From the NCBI RefSeq assembly GCF_003696365.1, contig NZ_RFFM01000002.1, forward strand, positions 248,001-312,000: a stretch of DNA of 64,000 nucleotides, read 5' to 3'. Shown piece after piece: positions 38,538 to 49,481 of this stretch (its first letter is position 1; the number at the start of each line of letters is the position of its first letter). The DNA comes from Stutzerimonas zhaodongensis. Its GTDB lineage: Bacteria > Pseudomonadota > Gammaproteobacteria > Pseudomonadales > Pseudomonadaceae. A program made the translations under genes and the position numbers. Below the pieces are notes generated by a model. It was not told where the DNA came from, did no database searches, and saw nothing but the letters and a program-made list of their open reading frames with translations.

Positions 38538-39086
38538 TTACTTGCCCAACGCCTTCTCCACAGCAGCTATCAGACTCGGATCATCCGGCTCCACCTTGCT
38601 GGAAAAATAATCCACGACCTTTCCGTTGCGATCGACCACGTACTTGTAGAAATTCCAGCGTGGCGCCCCTCCGGCCTCCTTGGCCAATTCCTTGAATAGC
38701 GGAATCGCGTCGCTGCCTCGCACCGGTTGCGTCTGCGCCATCGGAAACGTCACGCCGTAATTTACGTAGCAAACCTCAGCCGTTTCGGCCGCATCGTCCG
38801 ACTCCTGGAAAAAGTCATCGGACGGCACACCGAGCACCACGAGGCCATCGTCCTTGTACCGCTGGTAGAGCCCTTCGAGGCCTTTGAACTGGGGGGCGAA
38901 GCCACAGAAGCTGGCCGTATTGACCACCACTAGCGCCTTGCCCTGAAACTGGTCGCACAGATTGATGGTTTCCTTCGATCGAAGCTTCGGCAACTCATGC
39001 TCAAGTAATGCCGCACATTGTTCCGCAGCCACAGGGCCGGCCAGCAAGGCCAGAGCAAGCGAAGCGGCAAGCAGTTTTATTTTCAT
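38538..39086 (-). CDS. exported glutathione peroxidase family protein
   Basis: 182 residues with a signal peptide (about 1-21, [10 protein letters not shown]). The peroxidase core has peroxidatic Cys61 in [13 protein letters not shown], a GPx loop ([21 protein letters not shown]) and Trp in [11 protein letters not shown] periplasmic thiol peroxidase is likely. It is divergent from modE across 150 bp; they are otherwise unrelated. Confidence 0.93.
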   Translation of the reverse strand: MKIKLLAASLALALLAGPVAAEQCAALLEHELPKLRSKETINLCDQFQGKALVVVNTASFCGFAPQFKGLEGLYQRYKDDGLVVLGVPSDDFFQESDDAAETAEVCYVNYGVTFPMAQTQPVRGSDAIPLFKELAKEAGGAPRWNFYKYVVDRNGKVVDYFSSKVEPDDPSLIAAVEKALGK

Positions 39087-39178
39087 GACCAGGCTCCAGA
39101 CGTAATCGACACCACGCTACTCCCGAGCAGGTCCCGAAACAACGGCCGCCTCATTCTTCGACTGCACGGGAAAGAGTT

Positions 39179-39202
39179 CGCTATATACAGGTCTATATAA
39201 CG
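39179..39202. promoter_or_regulatory. ModE operator upstream of modEABC
   Basis: CGCTATATA, six bases and TATATAACG form the ModE consensus palindrome (CGCTATATA-N6-TATATAACG). It ends 36 bp before modE, so the operon is probably repressed by molybdate-bound ModE. Confidence 0.9.
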
Positions 39203-39237
39203 GTTGCCAGAATACTCACTCCTGCCAGGAGCCCCCC

Positions 39238-40050
39238 ATGAGCGACCCCCAACAATTCGAACCGTTACGCATCGATGGTCAGCTCTGGTTCAACCGCGGC
39301 GAAAAAGGCTATCTCGGCGGAAAACGCATCGAGCTGCTGGTTCAGATCGAGGAAACCGGGTCGATCACTCGCGCGGCGAAGGCGGTCAAGCTCAGCTACA
39401 AGGCTGCCTGGGATGCCGTCGATACTATGAACAATCTTTCCGAACGGCCGCTGGTGGTGCGTGCTGCCGGCGGCGCCAAAGGTGGCGGCACGCAGCTCAC
39501 CGAGTTCGGGCGAGAAATGCTGCACGTCTGGCAGCGCATGCAGCATGAATATGAAAGGTTTCTCTCGCATGTGGCGCGAGGGATCGATGGGTTCGAAGAC
39601 ATCGACAGGCTACTCAGGGCAATCGCCATGAAAACCAGTGCTCGCAATCAGTTTCGCGGCCGCATCACGTACCTTGAGAAAGGCGCGGTGAACGGCAGCG
39701 TCAGCCTCGATATCGGACATGGTCAGACGATCAGTGCCACCCTGACGAATGACAGCATCGACGAGCTTCAATTGGCACCCGGAAAGATGGCAATGGCGCT
39801 GATAAAGGCCAGTTTCGTTCTGTTGTCGCCTGATCCGGAGGTCAAGATCAGTGCGCGCAACCGTCTAACAGGCACGATCAGCGGGCTGACGGCTGGCACC
39901 GTCAGCTGCGAAGTCAGGCTCAAGCTTGAGGGTGATCGCACGCTGGGTGCCGTGATAACCAATGAAAGTGCCGAAACGCTTGGCCTGGCCATCGGCCAAC
40001 CCTGCACCGCCCTGATCAAGGCATCCCACGTAATCATAGCCATCGATTGA
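39238..40050 (+). CDS. modE: molybdate-responsive regulator ModE
   Basis: 270 residues. The N-terminal LysR-like winged HTH (about 20-115: GSITRAAKAVKLSYKAAWDA) is followed by two TOBE/MOP molybdate-binding domains at about 130-200 and 204-270 (ARNQFRGRITYLEKGAVNGS, ARNRLTGTISGLTAGTVSCE). It represses the molybdate uptake operon when molybdate is plentiful. A ModE palindrome lies just upstream, so autoregulation is likely. It is the first gene of modEABC. Confidence 0.96.
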   Translation: MSDPQQFEPLRIDGQLWFNRGEKGYLGGKRIELLVQIEETGSITRAAKAVKLSYKAAWDAVDTMNNLSERPLVVRAAGGAKGGGTQLTEFGREMLHVWQRMQHEYERFLSHVARGIDGFEDIDRLLRAIAMKTSARNQFRGRITYLEKGAVNGSVSLDIGHGQTISATLTNDSIDELQLAPGKMAMALIKASFVLLSPDPEVKISARNRLTGTISGLTAGTVSCEVRLKLEGDRTLGAVITNESAETLGLAIGQPCTALIKASHVIIAID

Positions 40051-40059
40051 GGAGCCCTT

Positions 40060-40824
40060 ATGCGCCCCCTTCGCCTGCTGATCATCTCTTTGTTGATCAG
40101 CCTGCCCATCGCCAGCCATGCCGAGACCCTGCGAGTCGCGGTAGCAGCCAACTTCGCCGCACCGATGCAAGAAATCGCCTCGCGCTTCGAGCAGAACAGC
40201 GGCCATCGCCTGCTGCTCTCTCTGGGCTCGACCGGCAAGCTATATGCCCAGATCCGCAACGGCGCGCCCTTCGATGTACTGCTCGCTGCCGACGACAAGG
40301 TTCCGGCGATGCTGGAACAGGACGGCGAAGGTGTCCGGGATACGCGTTTTACCTACGCGATCGGGACGCTGGTGCTCTGGTCGGCGCGAGAAGGCTATGT
40401 TGATGATCAGGGCGCCGTGCTTGGTCAGCAATCGTTCAAGCACCTCGCGCTGGCGAATCCAAAGACGGCACCTTACGGAGCTGCTGCACAGGCCACACTG
40501 AAGCGACTCGGCCTGGAAGAGACCCTGCGTGAAAAGCTGGTGCAGGGAGAAAACATCGCGCAGACACACCAGTTCGTCGCAAGCGGTAACGCGGAGCTGG
40601 GCTTCGTCGCGCTGTCTCAAGTGGTTGATGGTGAAGGGAAGATCGGCGGGGGCTCGGCCTGGGTGGTGCCCGCCGAACTACATTCACCCATCCGCCAGGA
40701 TGCCGTGCTGCTTTCGCACGCAGAGGACAGCGAGGCCGCACGCGACTTGCTGGCCTATCTCAAGAGCGAAGACGCGCTTTCGATCATCGCAGCGTACGGC
40801 TACAACCGGAGCCAAGCCCGCTAA
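40060..40824 (+). CDS. modA: molybdate-binding periplasmic protein ModA
   Basis: 254 residues. A signal peptide (about 1-21, SLPIASHAE) is followed by [20 protein letters not shown] and [20 protein letters not shown], typical ModA ligand-loop sequences. It binds periplasmic molybdate and delivers it to ModBC. It lies 9 bp after modE and overlaps modB by one base. Confidence 0.96.
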   Translation: MRPLRLLIISLLISLPIASHAETLRVAVAANFAAPMQEIASRFEQNSGHRLLLSLGSTGKLYAQIRNGAPFDVLLAADDKVPAMLEQDGEGVRDTRFTYAIGTLVLWSAREGYVDDQGAVLGQQSFKHLALANPKTAPYGAAAQATLKRLGLEETLREKLVQGENIAQTHQFVASGNAELGFVALSQVVDGEGKIGGGSAWVVPAELHSPIRQDAVLLSHAEDSEAARDLLAYLKSEDALSIIAAYGYNRSQAR

Positions 40825-41504
40825 TGCTGCTGGACGATGTGGCGATCTCCGCAATCTGGCTCACGCTGAAACTGGCAAGCGTGACCACCCTGATTCTGCT
40901 GGTGATCGGGACGCCCATAGCCTGGTGGCTGGCGCGCACCCGCTCACGCTTGAGGGGGCCTATTGGCGCAGTCGTGGCCCTCCCGTTGGTGCTTCCGCCT
41001 AGCGTGCTCGGCTTTTACCTGCTGGTAGCCATGGGCCCCAACGGCCCGGTTGGGCAGCTGACTCAGTCGGTTGGCCTGGGTGTTCTGCCCTTCACCTTCG
41101 CCGGTCTGGTAGTGGGCTCGGTGTTCTACTCGCTGCCTTTCGTCGTGCAACCTCTGCAAAATGCGTTCGAAGCCATCGGCGAACGCCCCCTTGAAGCGGC
41201 GGCCACGCTGCGCGCCGGCCCTCTGGATACATTCTTTACCGTCGTGCTACCCCTAGCCCGCCCCGGGTTCGTCACTGCGACCATCCTGGGCTTTGCACAC
41301 ACCGTGGGTGAGTTCGGCGTGGTGCTGATGATCGGCGGCAACATCCCGGACAAGACCCGGGTACTTTCCGTACAGATATACGACCATGTCGAAGCCATGG
41401 AGTATGCCCAGGCGCACTGGCTCGCCGGGGGAATGCTGCTGTTTTCCTTTCTGGTACTGCTGGTGCTGTATGGCAGCCGGCTGCGACAGGGGTGGCGCGG
41501 ATGA
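40824..41504 (+). CDS. modB: molybdate ABC transporter permease ModB
   Basis: 226 residues with five membrane helices and the EAA-type coupling loop ([20 protein letters not shown]). It forms the transport channel for ModC. Its stop overlaps the modC start as ATGA at 41501-41504. Confidence 0.95.
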   Translation: MLLDDVAISAIWLTLKLASVTTLILLVIGTPIAWWLARTRSRLRGPIGAVVALPLVLPPSVLGFYLLVAMGPNGPVGQLTQSVGLGVLPFTFAGLVVGSVFYSLPFVVQPLQNAFEAIGERPLEAAATLRAGPLDTFFTVVLPLARPGFVTATILGFAHTVGEFGVVLMIGGNIPDKTRVLSVQIYDHVEAMEYAQAHWLAGGMLLFSFLVLLVLYGSRLRQGWRG

Positions 41505-42592
41505 GCAACAGCCTAAGCGGTATACGAGCCAAGCTTCACCTCGACCATCCCGGCTTTGCCCTGGACGTGAATCTGGAAATGCCAGGTCGAGGTATCACTG
41601 CACTCTTCGGCCCATCCGGCTCGGGAAAAACCAGTTGTCTGCGTTGCGTCGCCGGTTTGGAGCGCACCGCTACAGGTCAGTTACAGATCAATGGCGAGTG
41701 CTGGCAGGATTCTGAACTCGGCCTATTCGTGCCTCCCCACAAGCGCACGATCGGCTACGTCTTTCAGGACGCCAATCTGTTCGCGCACCTGTCAGTGCGA
41801 GGCAACCTCGAATTCGGAATGAAGCGCATCAGCCCGCAGCAAAGACGAGTTGCCTGGGACAAGGCTGTCGAGCTGCTGGGCGTCGGGCCGTTACTTGAGC
41901 GCATGCCGGAACGGCTCTCAGGCGGAGAAAGACAGAGGGTCGGCATAGCCCGCGCTCTGCTAACGAGCCCTCGATTGCTGCTGATGGACGAGCCACTCGC
42001 CGCGCTCGATATGAAGCGCAAGCAGGAGATCCTGCCATATCTGGAGCGGCTGCATGACGAGCTGGACATCCCCGTGCTGTATGTCAGCCACGCACCGGAC
42101 GAAGTCGCCCGACTCGCCGACTACCTTGTCCTTCTGGACGAAGGCCGGGTGGTTGCTCAGGGTCCACTGCACGAAACCCTGACCCGCCTCGATCTGCCCA
42201 CCGCGTTCAGTGAGGATGCAGGTGTGGTCATCGAATCCGTAATAGCTGGGCACGACCCGGCTTATCACCTCACTCGCTTGAGCTTCAGCGGCGGTGAGGT
42301 GCTGGTCTCATTACGGCACGAGGCACCGGGGCATCGGTTGCGCTTTCGCGTCCACGCTCGGGACGTCAGCCTCACACTGGACCGGGCAGAAGGCACCAGC
42401 ATCAGCAATCTGCTACCGGTGCGCGTTGAAGAACTCGTGACCGCCGATACGCCCGCCCATGTCCTGGTTCGCCTTAGCGCACAGGAGACTCCGCTATTGG
42501 CGCGCATCACTCGCCGTTCGGCCGACCAGCTTGGCGTCGTGGTCGGCAAGCAGCTTTGGGCGCAGATAAAAACGGTGGCACTGCTCGGTTAG
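41501..42592 (+). CDS. modC: molybdate ABC transporter ATPase ModC
   Basis: 363 residues from [15 protein letters not shown] at 41501 (ATGA overlap with modB); in-frame codons back to 41492 are disregarded. It has Walker A (GPSGSGKT), signature motif (LSGGERQRV), Walker B (LLLMDEP) and a C-terminal TOBE domain (about 290-360). It energises molybdate uptake. The stop lies 9 bp from the end of convergent cobS. Confidence 0.96.
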   Translation: MSNSLSGIRAKLHLDHPGFALDVNLEMPGRGITALFGPSGSGKTSCLRCVAGLERTATGQLQINGECWQDSELGLFVPPHKRTIGYVFQDANLFAHLSVRGNLEFGMKRISPQQRRVAWDKAVELLGVGPLLERMPERLSGGERQRVGIARALLTSPRLLLMDEPLAALDMKRKQEILPYLERLHDELDIPVLYVSHAPDEVARLADYLVLLDEGRVVAQGPLHETLTRLDLPTAFSEDAGVVIESVIAGHDPAYHLTRLSFSGGEVLVSLRHEAPGHRLRFRVHARDVSLTLDRAEGTSISNLLPVRVEELVTADTPAHVLVRLSAQETPLLARITRRSADQLGVVVGKQLWAQIKTVALLG

Positions 42593-42601
42593 GCCAACTG
42601 A

Positions 42602-43330
42602 TCAACCCAGTGCCAGCCCCACCAACACTGCACACTCCACCAGTTCCAGCAGCGCACCCGCGGTATCGCCTGTGGTACCGCCCAATCGGTGATTCATGCT
42701 CCGGCGGGCCAGCCAGGCGGTGCCGATCGTGAGCAAGAGCGCAACGAAGCCCATTTCGCCTGTCATCAAGCAGCCCACTACGACTGCCATCAGTACAAAG
42801 CGGACGCTCGATCGAGGCATATGCGCCGAAAGCGCATCCCCCAGCCCGCCCGGACGCACATAAGCGGTGGTCAGGAACAGCCCCAACAGTGCGCCGCGTC
42901 CCAATAGCGGTGCGATCAGCAAGGCCAGCAGGTCTCCATTCTGGAGGAGCGCCAGCAGTGCCACGAACTTCAGCAGCAGAACAAGCATCAGCACCGTAAC
43001 GGCAATCGGACCGCTGCGAGGGTCTTTCATGATCGCCAAGGTTCGCTCGCGATCCCCGAATCCGCCAAGCCAGGCGTCGGCACTGTCCGCCAGGCCGTCC
43101 AGATGCAGGGCACCGGTCAGCCCGACCCATAGGGTCAGGACCAATGCAGCTTGCAGCGGCGGCGCCGCATCTGCAGTCAACAACGCGAGCAGCCAGAGCA
43201 CGCCGCCAATCAGCAATCCAATCAGCGGGTAATGAAGGAGAGATCTGCCCACTTCCTGAGGCTCCGGCATGCCGCGCAAGCGAACCGGAATACAGGTGAG
43301 AAACTGAAGCGCGATCAGAAAGGGCTGCAT
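42602..43330 (-). CDS. cobS: adenosylcobinamide-GDP ribazoletransferase CobS (CobV)
   Basis: 242 residues from [18 protein letters not shown] at 43330, overlapping cobC by 16 bp. Polytopic membrane protein with the family motif LHLDGLADSADAWLGGFGDR, the active-site region of cobalamin synthases. It joins adenosylcobinamide-GDP and alpha-ribazole. Last gene of the cobalamin operon. Confidence 0.94.
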   Translation of the reverse strand: MQPFLIALQFLTCIPVRLRGMPEPQEVGRSLLHYPLIGLLIGGVLWLLALLTADAAPPLQAALVLTLWVGLTGALHLDGLADSADAWLGGFGDRERTLAIMKDPRSGPIAVTVLMLVLLLKFVALLALLQNGDLLALLIAPLLGRGALLGLFLTTAYVRPGGLGDALSAHMPRSSVRFVLMAVVVGCLMTGEMGFVALLLTIGTAWLARRSMNHRLGGTTGDTAGALLELVECAVLVGLALG

Positions 43331-43908
43331 CGTTCTTCCAGCCAAAGCGTTGCATCGTTGAAGCCGGTCCTCAGCCCGAACAGATCGCCATGACCAACCT
43401 CGACCTGCAGCAGCTGCTCGCGCGGCAACCCCCTCGCGTGAGCAAGCAGCAGCCGCATGACACCGCCGTGGGTGATCAGGAGTACACGCTCGTCCGGGCA
43501 ACTGTCGGTCAACCGCTCAAGTCCCTGAAGTACGCGAGCTTCGAACGCGAGAAGTGGCTCGCCACCCGGCGGCGTGAAGCCGTACGGATCACTCCAGAAC
43601 CGGCCAAGGGCTTCGCTCTGGTCGACCATCAGGTCGGCAGCACTACACCCTTCCCAATCGCCGAAATCAAGTTCGCGCAGGTCAGGTTCGAGCCGCATGG
43701 GCAGTTGCTGCTGGCCCGCTAGCTCTGTTGCAAATGCCGCGCAGCGACGCAACGGCGAGCTGACGACTCTGTCCCATGGACCGCGATCAACGATTGCCGC
43801 CCTCATCTGCTGCCAGCCAATCGCGGTCAGCTCATCATCCAGGCGGCCGCGAAAGCCGCCACCGAATTCGGTCTCGCCATGGCGCAGCAGGTCCAGATGC
43901 ACGCTCAT
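43315..43908 (-). CDS. cobC: alpha-ribazole-5'-phosphate phosphatase CobC
   Basis: 197 residues of the histidine phosphatase superfamily. The catalytic RHG motif is [11 protein letters not shown] at about 7-17, and a second His is in [13 protein letters not shown]. The second-domain loop [10 protein letters not shown] matches CobC-type enzymes. It removes phosphate from alpha-ribazole-5'-P. Its start overlaps the cobT stop as ATGA. Confidence 0.9.
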   Translation of the reverse strand: MSVHLDLLRHGETEFGGGFRGRLDDELTAIGWQQMRAAIVDRGPWDRVVSSPLRRCAAFATELAGQQQLPMRLEPDLRELDFGDWEGCSAADLMVDQSEALGRFWSDPYGFTPPGGEPLLAFEARVLQGLERLTDSCPDERVLLITHGGVMRLLLAHARGLPREQLLQVEVGHGDLFGLRTGFNDATLWLEERCSPF

Positions 43909-44957
43909 GACTGTTTAGCCGCGACGGCGGCTTCCTCAAAGGTCGCCATCTTGTCGTGCAGCACACAGGCGAGTCGTAGCAGCGGAACCGCCAGCGCAGC
44001 GCCGCTGCCCTCACCCAACCGCAAGCCGAGATCGAGCAAGGGCTGCGCGTTCATTTCCGCCAGCACAGCGGCATGTCCGGGTTCGGCGGAACGGTGCGCG
44101 AACAGCAACCAGTCTCGCGTGCCGGGGTTCAGCCGTACTGCGCACAGCGCGGCGACGCTGCAGATGAAACCGTCGACCAGCGCTACGATGCCCTGCTGCG
44201 CGCAAGCGATATAGGCACCCGTTAGCGCGGCCAGCTCGAAGCCACCCAATCGCTGCATCCATTCAACGGTATCGTGCGAGCCTGCGTGAAACGTTAGTGC
44301 TCGCTCAATGACGAGACACTTGTGCGCGACGCCGGCAGCGTCCAGTCCGGTTCCCGGGCCCGCCAGAGCCTGGGGCGCGCAACTCATTAGAGCGCACGCC
44401 AGGGCCGCTGCTGTGGTGGTGTTACCGATACCCATCTCACCACCGATGAAGAGCTCGGTCCGCAGCTGCCCTGCCCGCACCACGCTGTCACGTCCAGCCT
44501 GCATCGCACGAGCGCAGGTATCGGCGCTCATCGCCGATGCCTGAGTGAAATTACGTGTACCCGGACCCAGCGCAAGGTGCCGCACCTGGGGCATCGGCGG
44601 CAGCGGAACCGCGGTTCCGAGGTCGATCACCTCAAGCTCTGCACCGAGCTGGCTTGCAAGCACACTGATGGCTGCACCGCCGTTGACGAAATTGCCAAGC
44701 ATCTGCCCGGTGACAGACTGCGGATAGGCCGAGATGCCTTCCTCGGCCACACCATGATCCCCTGCGAAAATGGCTATCCATAACTCGTCCAGACGTGGGT
44801 GTTCACGGTGCTGCAAGGCTGCCAGCTGCGGAACCAGCGCATCGATGCGGCCCAGCGCACCCGCAGGCTTGGTCAACTGCGCATCCCGCAGACGGGCTGC
44901 CTGCCGCGCAGATTCATCCAGCGCCTGACACGCCTCCTGCCACCATTGCTTGCTCAA
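43905..44957 (-). CDS. cobT: nicotinate-nucleotide:dimethylbenzimidazole phosphoribosyltransferase CobT
   Basis: 350 residues. The start is a TTG at 44957 overlapping the cobU stop as TTGA, with GGAG seven bases upstream. Motifs include [18 protein letters not shown] and the catalytic [19 protein letters not shown]. It activates dimethylbenzimidazole as the lower ligand. Confidence 0.95.
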   Translation of the reverse strand: MSKQWWQEACQALDESARQAARLRDAQLTKPAGALGRIDALVPQLAALQHREHPRLDELWIAIFAGDHGVAEEGISAYPQSVTGQMLGNFVNGGAAISVLASQLGAELEVIDLGTAVPLPPMPQVRHLALGPGTRNFTQASAMSADTCARAMQAGRDSVVRAGQLRTELFIGGEMGIGNTTTAAALACALMSCAPQALAGPGTGLDAAGVAHKCLVIERALTFHAGSHDTVEWMQRLGGFELAALTGAYIACAQQGIVALVDGFICSVAALCAVRLNPGTRDWLLFAHRSAEPGHAAVLAEMNAQPLLDLGLRLGEGSGAALAVPLLRLACVLHDKMATFEEAAVAAKQS

Positions 44958-45475
44958 AGGGTGTCTCCTTTCAGGATCATCGGCAAACCCGCCACGGTGA
45001 AGACAACTCGGTCCGCGCGTTCGGCCAGCGCCTGGTGCAGCCAGCCTGCCTCATCGACATAGCGTCGGGTCAGCTCGCCCATCGGCACCACGCCCAACCC
45101 GGTTTCGTTGCTCACCAGCAACAGGCGCCCCGGCAATTCCGCGATGCATTCAAGCAGCGCTTTACGTTCTTCATCCAGGCGCATGGGGTCGTCGAGCATC
45201 AGCAGATTGGTAAGCCAAAGCGTCAGGCAATCCACCAGAATGCAACGCTCTGCACTTGCGTGTTCACGTAACACTGTCGGCAGATGAATCGGCTCCTCTA
45301 CCAGGGCCCAGTGGTCCGGGCGACGAGCACGATGATGAGCGATACGCTCACTCATTTCGCCATCCAGCGGCTGGCTCGTCGCGATGTAGGTGACAGCCAG
45401 GCCACTGTCCTGGGCGATTTGCTCAGCCAGGCGGCTCTTGCCGGACCGTGCCCCACCGAGAATAAGTTCGATCAT
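44954..45475 (-). CDS. cobU: bifunctional adenosylcobinamide kinase / guanylyltransferase CobU (CobP)
   Basis: 173 residues. The P-loop is [14 protein letters not shown] at 7-20, and a conserved switch region is [20 protein letters not shown]. It phosphorylates and guanylylates adenosylcobinamide. It overlaps cobQ and cobT by four bases each. Confidence 0.95.
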   Translation of the reverse strand: MIELILGGARSGKSRLAEQIAQDSGLAVTYIATSQPLDGEMSERIAHHRARRPDHWALVEEPIHLPTVLREHASAERCILVDCLTLWLTNLLMLDDPMRLDEERKALLECIAELPGRLLLVSNETGLGVVPMGELTRRYVDEAGWLHQALAERADRVVFTVAGLPMILKGDTL

Positions 45476-46941
45476 TTGCCTGTCTCCGGGGTTAGCCCGC
45501 AGAGCGCGCGCAATTGCACCGTGTCCAGATGCGCCTCGACCAGATCGGCCAGGCGCTCGATATCACGTTCACGTAATGCTCGGTAATCGACCTGCTGCGC
45601 ATTCTCCAATCCTGCCCAGCGCAACAGCTCCATGCTCGCACAAGGGGTTTCGAACAGCCCGTGCAGATAGGTGCCGAGCACCTGGCCGTCCTGGCTGATG
45701 ACGCCATCGCGGCGTCCATCATCGAGCATCACCGCAGCGCGTTCTAGCGCGGGGCCAGTGCTTACCCCGGCATGGATTTCGTAGCCATTGATCTCAACCT
45801 CACCCAGAGCCAAGCGGCCTCTGACATTGCGCAGCTGTTTACTGGCCGCAAGCGTGGTGGAGAACGCCAGCAAGCCAAACCCGTCGCACTCGCCTTGGGG
45901 CCCTTCCAGAGCGAGCGGATCGGCGATGCGTTTACCAAGCATCTGCAGCCCGCCGCAGATCCCCAGTAACTTGCCGCCGTAGCGTAAATGCCGCGTGATC
46001 GCTTGCTCCCAGCCGTTGGCGCGCAACCATGCGAGATCGGCACGAACGCTTTTCGAACCCGGCAGGATGATCAGGTCGGCAGGCGGAACGGGCTGCCCGG
46101 CGCCGACGAAGTGCAAATCGACCTGCGGGTGCAGGCGCAGCGGATCGAAGTCTGTGTGGTTACTGATGCGCGGCAGGACCGGAACTACCACCTTCAGCGT
46201 TTCTTTGACCTTGGACGACTGACGCACGTCAACGGCATCCTCCGCCTCGAGATGGAAATCCATGAGGTATGGCAATACGCCGAGTACGGGCTTGCCCGTG
46301 CGCTGCTCGAGCCAATCCAACCCGGGTTGCAACAGGGCGATATCGCCACGAAAACGATTGATCACAAAGCCTTTGACGCGAGCCTGTTCGCTTGGGCTGA
46401 GCAGTTCCAGGGTGCCGACCAGATGGGCGAAAACGCCGCCTTTATCGATATCGGCGATGAGGATCACCGGGCAATCGACTGCCTCGGCAAACCCCATATT
46501 GGCAATGTCATTGGCGCGCAGATTGATTTCCGCCGGCGACCCGGCACCTTCGACCACCACTACCTCATACGCTTCGCCGAGGCGGCCATGTGACTGAAGA
46601 ACCGCCTCCATCGCCACGCGCTTGAAGTCGTGATACGCCACCGCATCCATGTTCGTCACGGCACGCCCGTGAATGATGACCTGCGCGCCGGTATCACTGT
46701 TTGGCTTGAGCAGGATAGGGTTCATATCGGTGTGCGGAGCCAGCCCCGCCGCCTGCGCCTGCACGGCCTGTGCACGGCCGATTTCACCCCCGTCCGCAGT
46801 CACCGCACTGTTAAGAGCCATGTTCTGCGGCTTGAACGGCACGACCGATACCCCTTGGCGTGTCAGCCAGCGACACAGTGCCGTCACCAGCGTGCTCTTG
46901 CCGGCATCGGACGTGGTGCCCTGCACCATCAGTGTATTCAT
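45472..46941 (-). CDS. cobQ: cobyric acid synthase CobQ
   Basis: 489 residues. The N-terminal ATP-binding region starts [20 protein letters not shown]. The C-terminal glutamine amidotransferase domain (about 250-480) has nucleophile Cys in [12 protein letters not shown]. It amidates four side chains of adenosylcobyrinate a,c-diamide. Four-base overlap with cobD and cobU. Confidence 0.96.
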   Translation of the reverse strand: MNTLMVQGTTSDAGKSTLVTALCRWLTRQGVSVVPFKPQNMALNSAVTADGGEIGRAQAVQAQAAGLAPHTDMNPILLKPNSDTGAQVIIHGRAVTNMDAVAYHDFKRVAMEAVLQSHGRLGEAYEVVVVEGAGSPAEINLRANDIANMGFAEAVDCPVILIADIDKGGVFAHLVGTLELLSPSEQARVKGFVINRFRGDIALLQPGLDWLEQRTGKPVLGVLPYLMDFHLEAEDAVDVRQSSKVKETLKVVVPVLPRISNHTDFDPLRLHPQVDLHFVGAGQPVPPADLIILPGSKSVRADLAWLRANGWEQAITRHLRYGGKLLGICGGLQMLGKRIADPLALEGPQGECDGFGLLAFSTTLAASKQLRNVRGRLALGEVEINGYEIHAGVSTGPALERAAVMLDDGRRDGVISQDGQVLGTYLHGLFETPCASMELLRWAGLENAQQVDYRALRERDIERLADLVEAHLDTVQLRALCGLTPETGK

Positions 46942-47930
46942 GCGTCAGTCTCTCGATACGCTGACAGCACGTCAGCCAGCCTCTGCCAATCATGCTCGTT
47001 CGCTGGCAACCCGAAGCGCAGGCTCTGCGGATAGCGGTAGCGGCGGGTCAGAATTCCACGGCGCGCCATGAACTCGTAGAGCCGGTCCGACTGTTCGGTG
47101 GCAACCCATTGGAACAATCCGCAGCCACCGGTTGGAGGTAGATCGTGCTCCGTCAGAAGCGCACTCAAACGGTGACTGTCAGCAAGCAACCGCTCGCGCT
47201 GTTGGTGTTGAGCGTCACGGTCAGCGAGCAACACGCTGCCGATGAAGCGGGACGGGCCAGCGACCGCCCAGGGGCCCAACGCTGCATCGAGCTGGTCAAG
47301 CAACTCGGATTGCGCCAGAACGAAGCCAAGCCGTGCGCCGGCCATGGCAAAGAATTTCCCGAACGAACGCAGCACGATCAGGCCGGGAAGATGACTGTGC
47401 GGCGCCAGACTCTGCTCAGGGGTCGGGTCCATGAAGGCTTCATCGACGACCAGCCAGCCACCGCGCGAAGCCAAGCGTTCATGCCATTCCAGCAGGCGAG
47501 CAAGCGGTACCAACCGTCCCGTTGGATTGTTCGGGTTGACCACCACCAGTACGTCCAGCTGGTCGATGGCACGGGGCACGCTGCCTTCACTGAACTCGAA
47601 CAGGCGATGACCCTCCCGGCGCCAGGCCTCGGCGTGCTCGCCATAACAGGGCGAGACGACCCCGATCTGGAGGTTGCGACGCAACCGCGGCAGCATCTGG
47701 ATTGCTGCCTGCGAGCCTGCCACTGGCAACACCGCAGCAGCGTCGTAGTAGTCGCGCGCCGTGCCTGCAAGGTCGTCTTCGGTCTCAGGCAGGCGGGTCC
47801 AGGCATCCGCCGGGATGATCGGCACCGCAAAGCCATAGGGCGCAATGCCCGTGGACAGATCCAGCCAGTCCGACAGGGCAATCCCGTATTCACCCGCCGC
47901 TGCACGCAAGCGCCCGCCGTGCTCAAGCAT
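46938..47930 (-). CDS. cobD: L-threonine-O-3-phosphate decarboxylase CobD
   Basis: 330 residues, aminotransferase fold type I. PLP lysine in [20 protein letters not shown], and [11 protein letters not shown] binds the cofactor phosphate region. It makes aminopropanol phosphate for the nucleotide loop. It overlaps cbiB by 8 bp and cobQ by 4 bp. In the older Pseudomonas naming it is cobC. Confidence 0.92.
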   Translation of the reverse strand: MLEHGGRLRAAAGEYGIALSDWLDLSTGIAPYGFAVPIIPADAWTRLPETEDDLAGTARDYYDAAAVLPVAGSQAAIQMLPRLRRNLQIGVVSPCYGEHAEAWRREGHRLFEFSEGSVPRAIDQLDVLVVVNPNNPTGRLVPLARLLEWHERLASRGGWLVVDEAFMDPTPEQSLAPHSHLPGLIVLRSFGKFFAMAGARLGFVLAQSELLDQLDAALGPWAVAGPSRFIGSVLLADRDAQHQQRERLLADSHRLSALLTEHDLPPTGGCGLFQWVATEQSDRLYEFMARRGILTRRYRYPQSLRFGLPANEHDWQRLADVLSAYRETDA

Positions 47931-48834
47931 GTACCCAGCCTCCCACTAACAGCGCCAGCAACCAGAGGCCCACTCCCCCCCAGACCAGATCCAGCGCGCG
48001 CTCGATGTCCTGCGGCGTCGACACCGCACCAATGCCCAACGAAGGACGAGCATGTACTTCACCGTGGTAGATCGCCGGCCCACCAAGCGTGACGCCCAAG
48101 GCGCCAGCCCCCGCAGCCATCACCGGCCCCGCATTGGGGCTGTCCCACAGTGGCGCCTGGCGCCGCCAGCAGCGAAGTGAATCCCGTGTCCGTCCCAGCA
48201 GGGCGTACGTGAGGGCGACCAGACGGGCCGGAACGTAATTCAGCAGATCATCGATCCGCGCCGCAGCCCAGCCGAAACGCTCGAAGCGCGCATTGCGATA
48301 GCCCCACATGGCATCCAGGGTATTGCTTAAACGGTATAGGACGACGCCTGGTGCGCCAGCGACGGCAAACCAGAACAGCGCGGCAAAGACAGCGTCGCTG
48401 CCGTTCTCCAGCGCCGATTCTGTCGCCGCACGAGCGACGCCCTGCTCATCCAGATCGCGTGTGTCGCGACTGACGATGAACCCGACGCGCTTGCGGGCTG
48501 CCGCAAGATCACCGTTACGCAAGGCATTCGCCACCGGTATCAGGTGCTCCCCAAGGCTGCGAAGCCCAAGCGCGAGATACAACAGCACGACCTCTACCCA
48601 CCAGCCGACACCGGGCAGGAGGCTGAGCAACCAGGCGATGGCCGTCAGCGGCAGCACCGCCATGCACCAGGCCGTGACGCCATGACTGCGCCAACCGCGT
48701 CCGTCAGGCCCATTGAAGTGCTGCTCCAAACGGTCTGCCAGTCGCCCGAAGATCACCAGCGGGTGATTTCGACGAGGCTCACCTAGCAGCATGTCCAGGG
48801 CAACGGCTGCCAGACAACCAAGCGCCACACTCAC
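47923..48834 (-). CDS. cbiB: adenosylcobinamide-phosphate synthase CbiB
   Basis: 303 residues with a GTG start overlapping the bluB stop (GTGA, 48831-48834). Four to five membrane segments. Family signature: [20 protein letters not shown] and [20 protein letters not shown]. It attaches aminopropanol phosphate to cobyric acid. In the older Pseudomonas naming it is cobD. Confidence 0.94.
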   Translation of the reverse strand: MSVALGCLAAVALDMLLGEPRRNHPLVIFGRLADRLEQHFNGPDGRGWRSHGVTAWCMAVLPLTAIAWLLSLLPGVGWWVEVVLLYLALGLRSLGEHLIPVANALRNGDLAAARKRVGFIVSRDTRDLDEQGVARAATESALENGSDAVFAALFWFAVAGAPGVVLYRLSNTLDAMWGYRNARFERFGWAAARIDDLLNYVPARLVALTYALLGRTRDSLRCWRRQAPLWDSPNAGPVMAAGAGALGVTLGGPAIYHGEVHARPSLGIGAVSTPQDIERALDLVWGGVGLWLLALLVGGWVHA

Positions 48835-49481
48835 TGGTGCGTCTCCCAGCCGTTTTGGTACAGCAGCTCATCCAGCGGCCGCGGTTGGGTCCAGCCTTCC
48901 ATTGCCAGCATCGGTTCCGGGTAGAACTCGGCCACCGGCCCCAGGCAAATGATCGCGAGCGGCCGGGCACCAGCCGGCATCTTTAGCAGAGCGGCCAAGG
49001 ACAGCGGGTCGAACAGCGATACCCAGCCCATCCCCAATCCTTCTGCACGAGCAGCAAGCCATAGGTTCTGGATGGCGCAGGCAGCCGAGGCAAGGTCCAT
49101 TTCCGGCATGGTTCGACGGCCGAACACATGAGCTTCGCGGCCGTCCATCAGCGCAACCACAAGCAGTTCTGCGCAGTCGCGGATGCCCTCGACTTTCAGC
49201 TGCATGAAGGCGCTGCCCCGCTCACCCAGCGCCTGTGCCGTGAGCAGTCGCTCCGCCTCAACCTGCTCGGCGATGGCGTCGCGCAGTTCGCGCTGGGTTA
49301 TGCGCATGAAACGCCATGGCTGCATCAGGCCGACGCTTGGTGCCTGATGGGCAGCCTCCAGAAGTTTTGCCAGTAATTCTGGCGGCACCTCACCACCGAT
49401 GAAATGGCGCATATCGCGACGTTCGGCGATCGCCCGGTAGACACCGGCCCGCTGTGCATTGGTAAAAGCATGCCTGGTCAT
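48831..49481 (-). CDS. bluB: 5,6-dimethylbenzimidazole synthase BluB
   Basis: 216 residues from [18 protein letters not shown] at 49481; upstream in-frame codons run into cobB. A nitroreductase-fold flavoprotein that fragments FMN to make the lower ligand. Motifs: [34 protein letters not shown] and [13 protein letters not shown]. Overlaps cobB as ATGA and cbiB as GTGA. Confidence 0.93.
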   Translation of the reverse strand: MTRHAFTNAQRAGVYRAIAERRDMRHFIGGEVPPELLAKLLEAAHQAPSVGLMQPWRFMRITQRELRDAIAEQVEAERLLTAQALGERGSAFMQLKVEGIRDCAELLVVALMDGREAHVFGRRTMPEMDLASAACAIQNLWLAARAEGLGMGWVSLFDPLSLAALLKMPAGARPLAIICLGPVAEFYPEPMLAMEGWTQPRPLDELLYQNGWETHQ

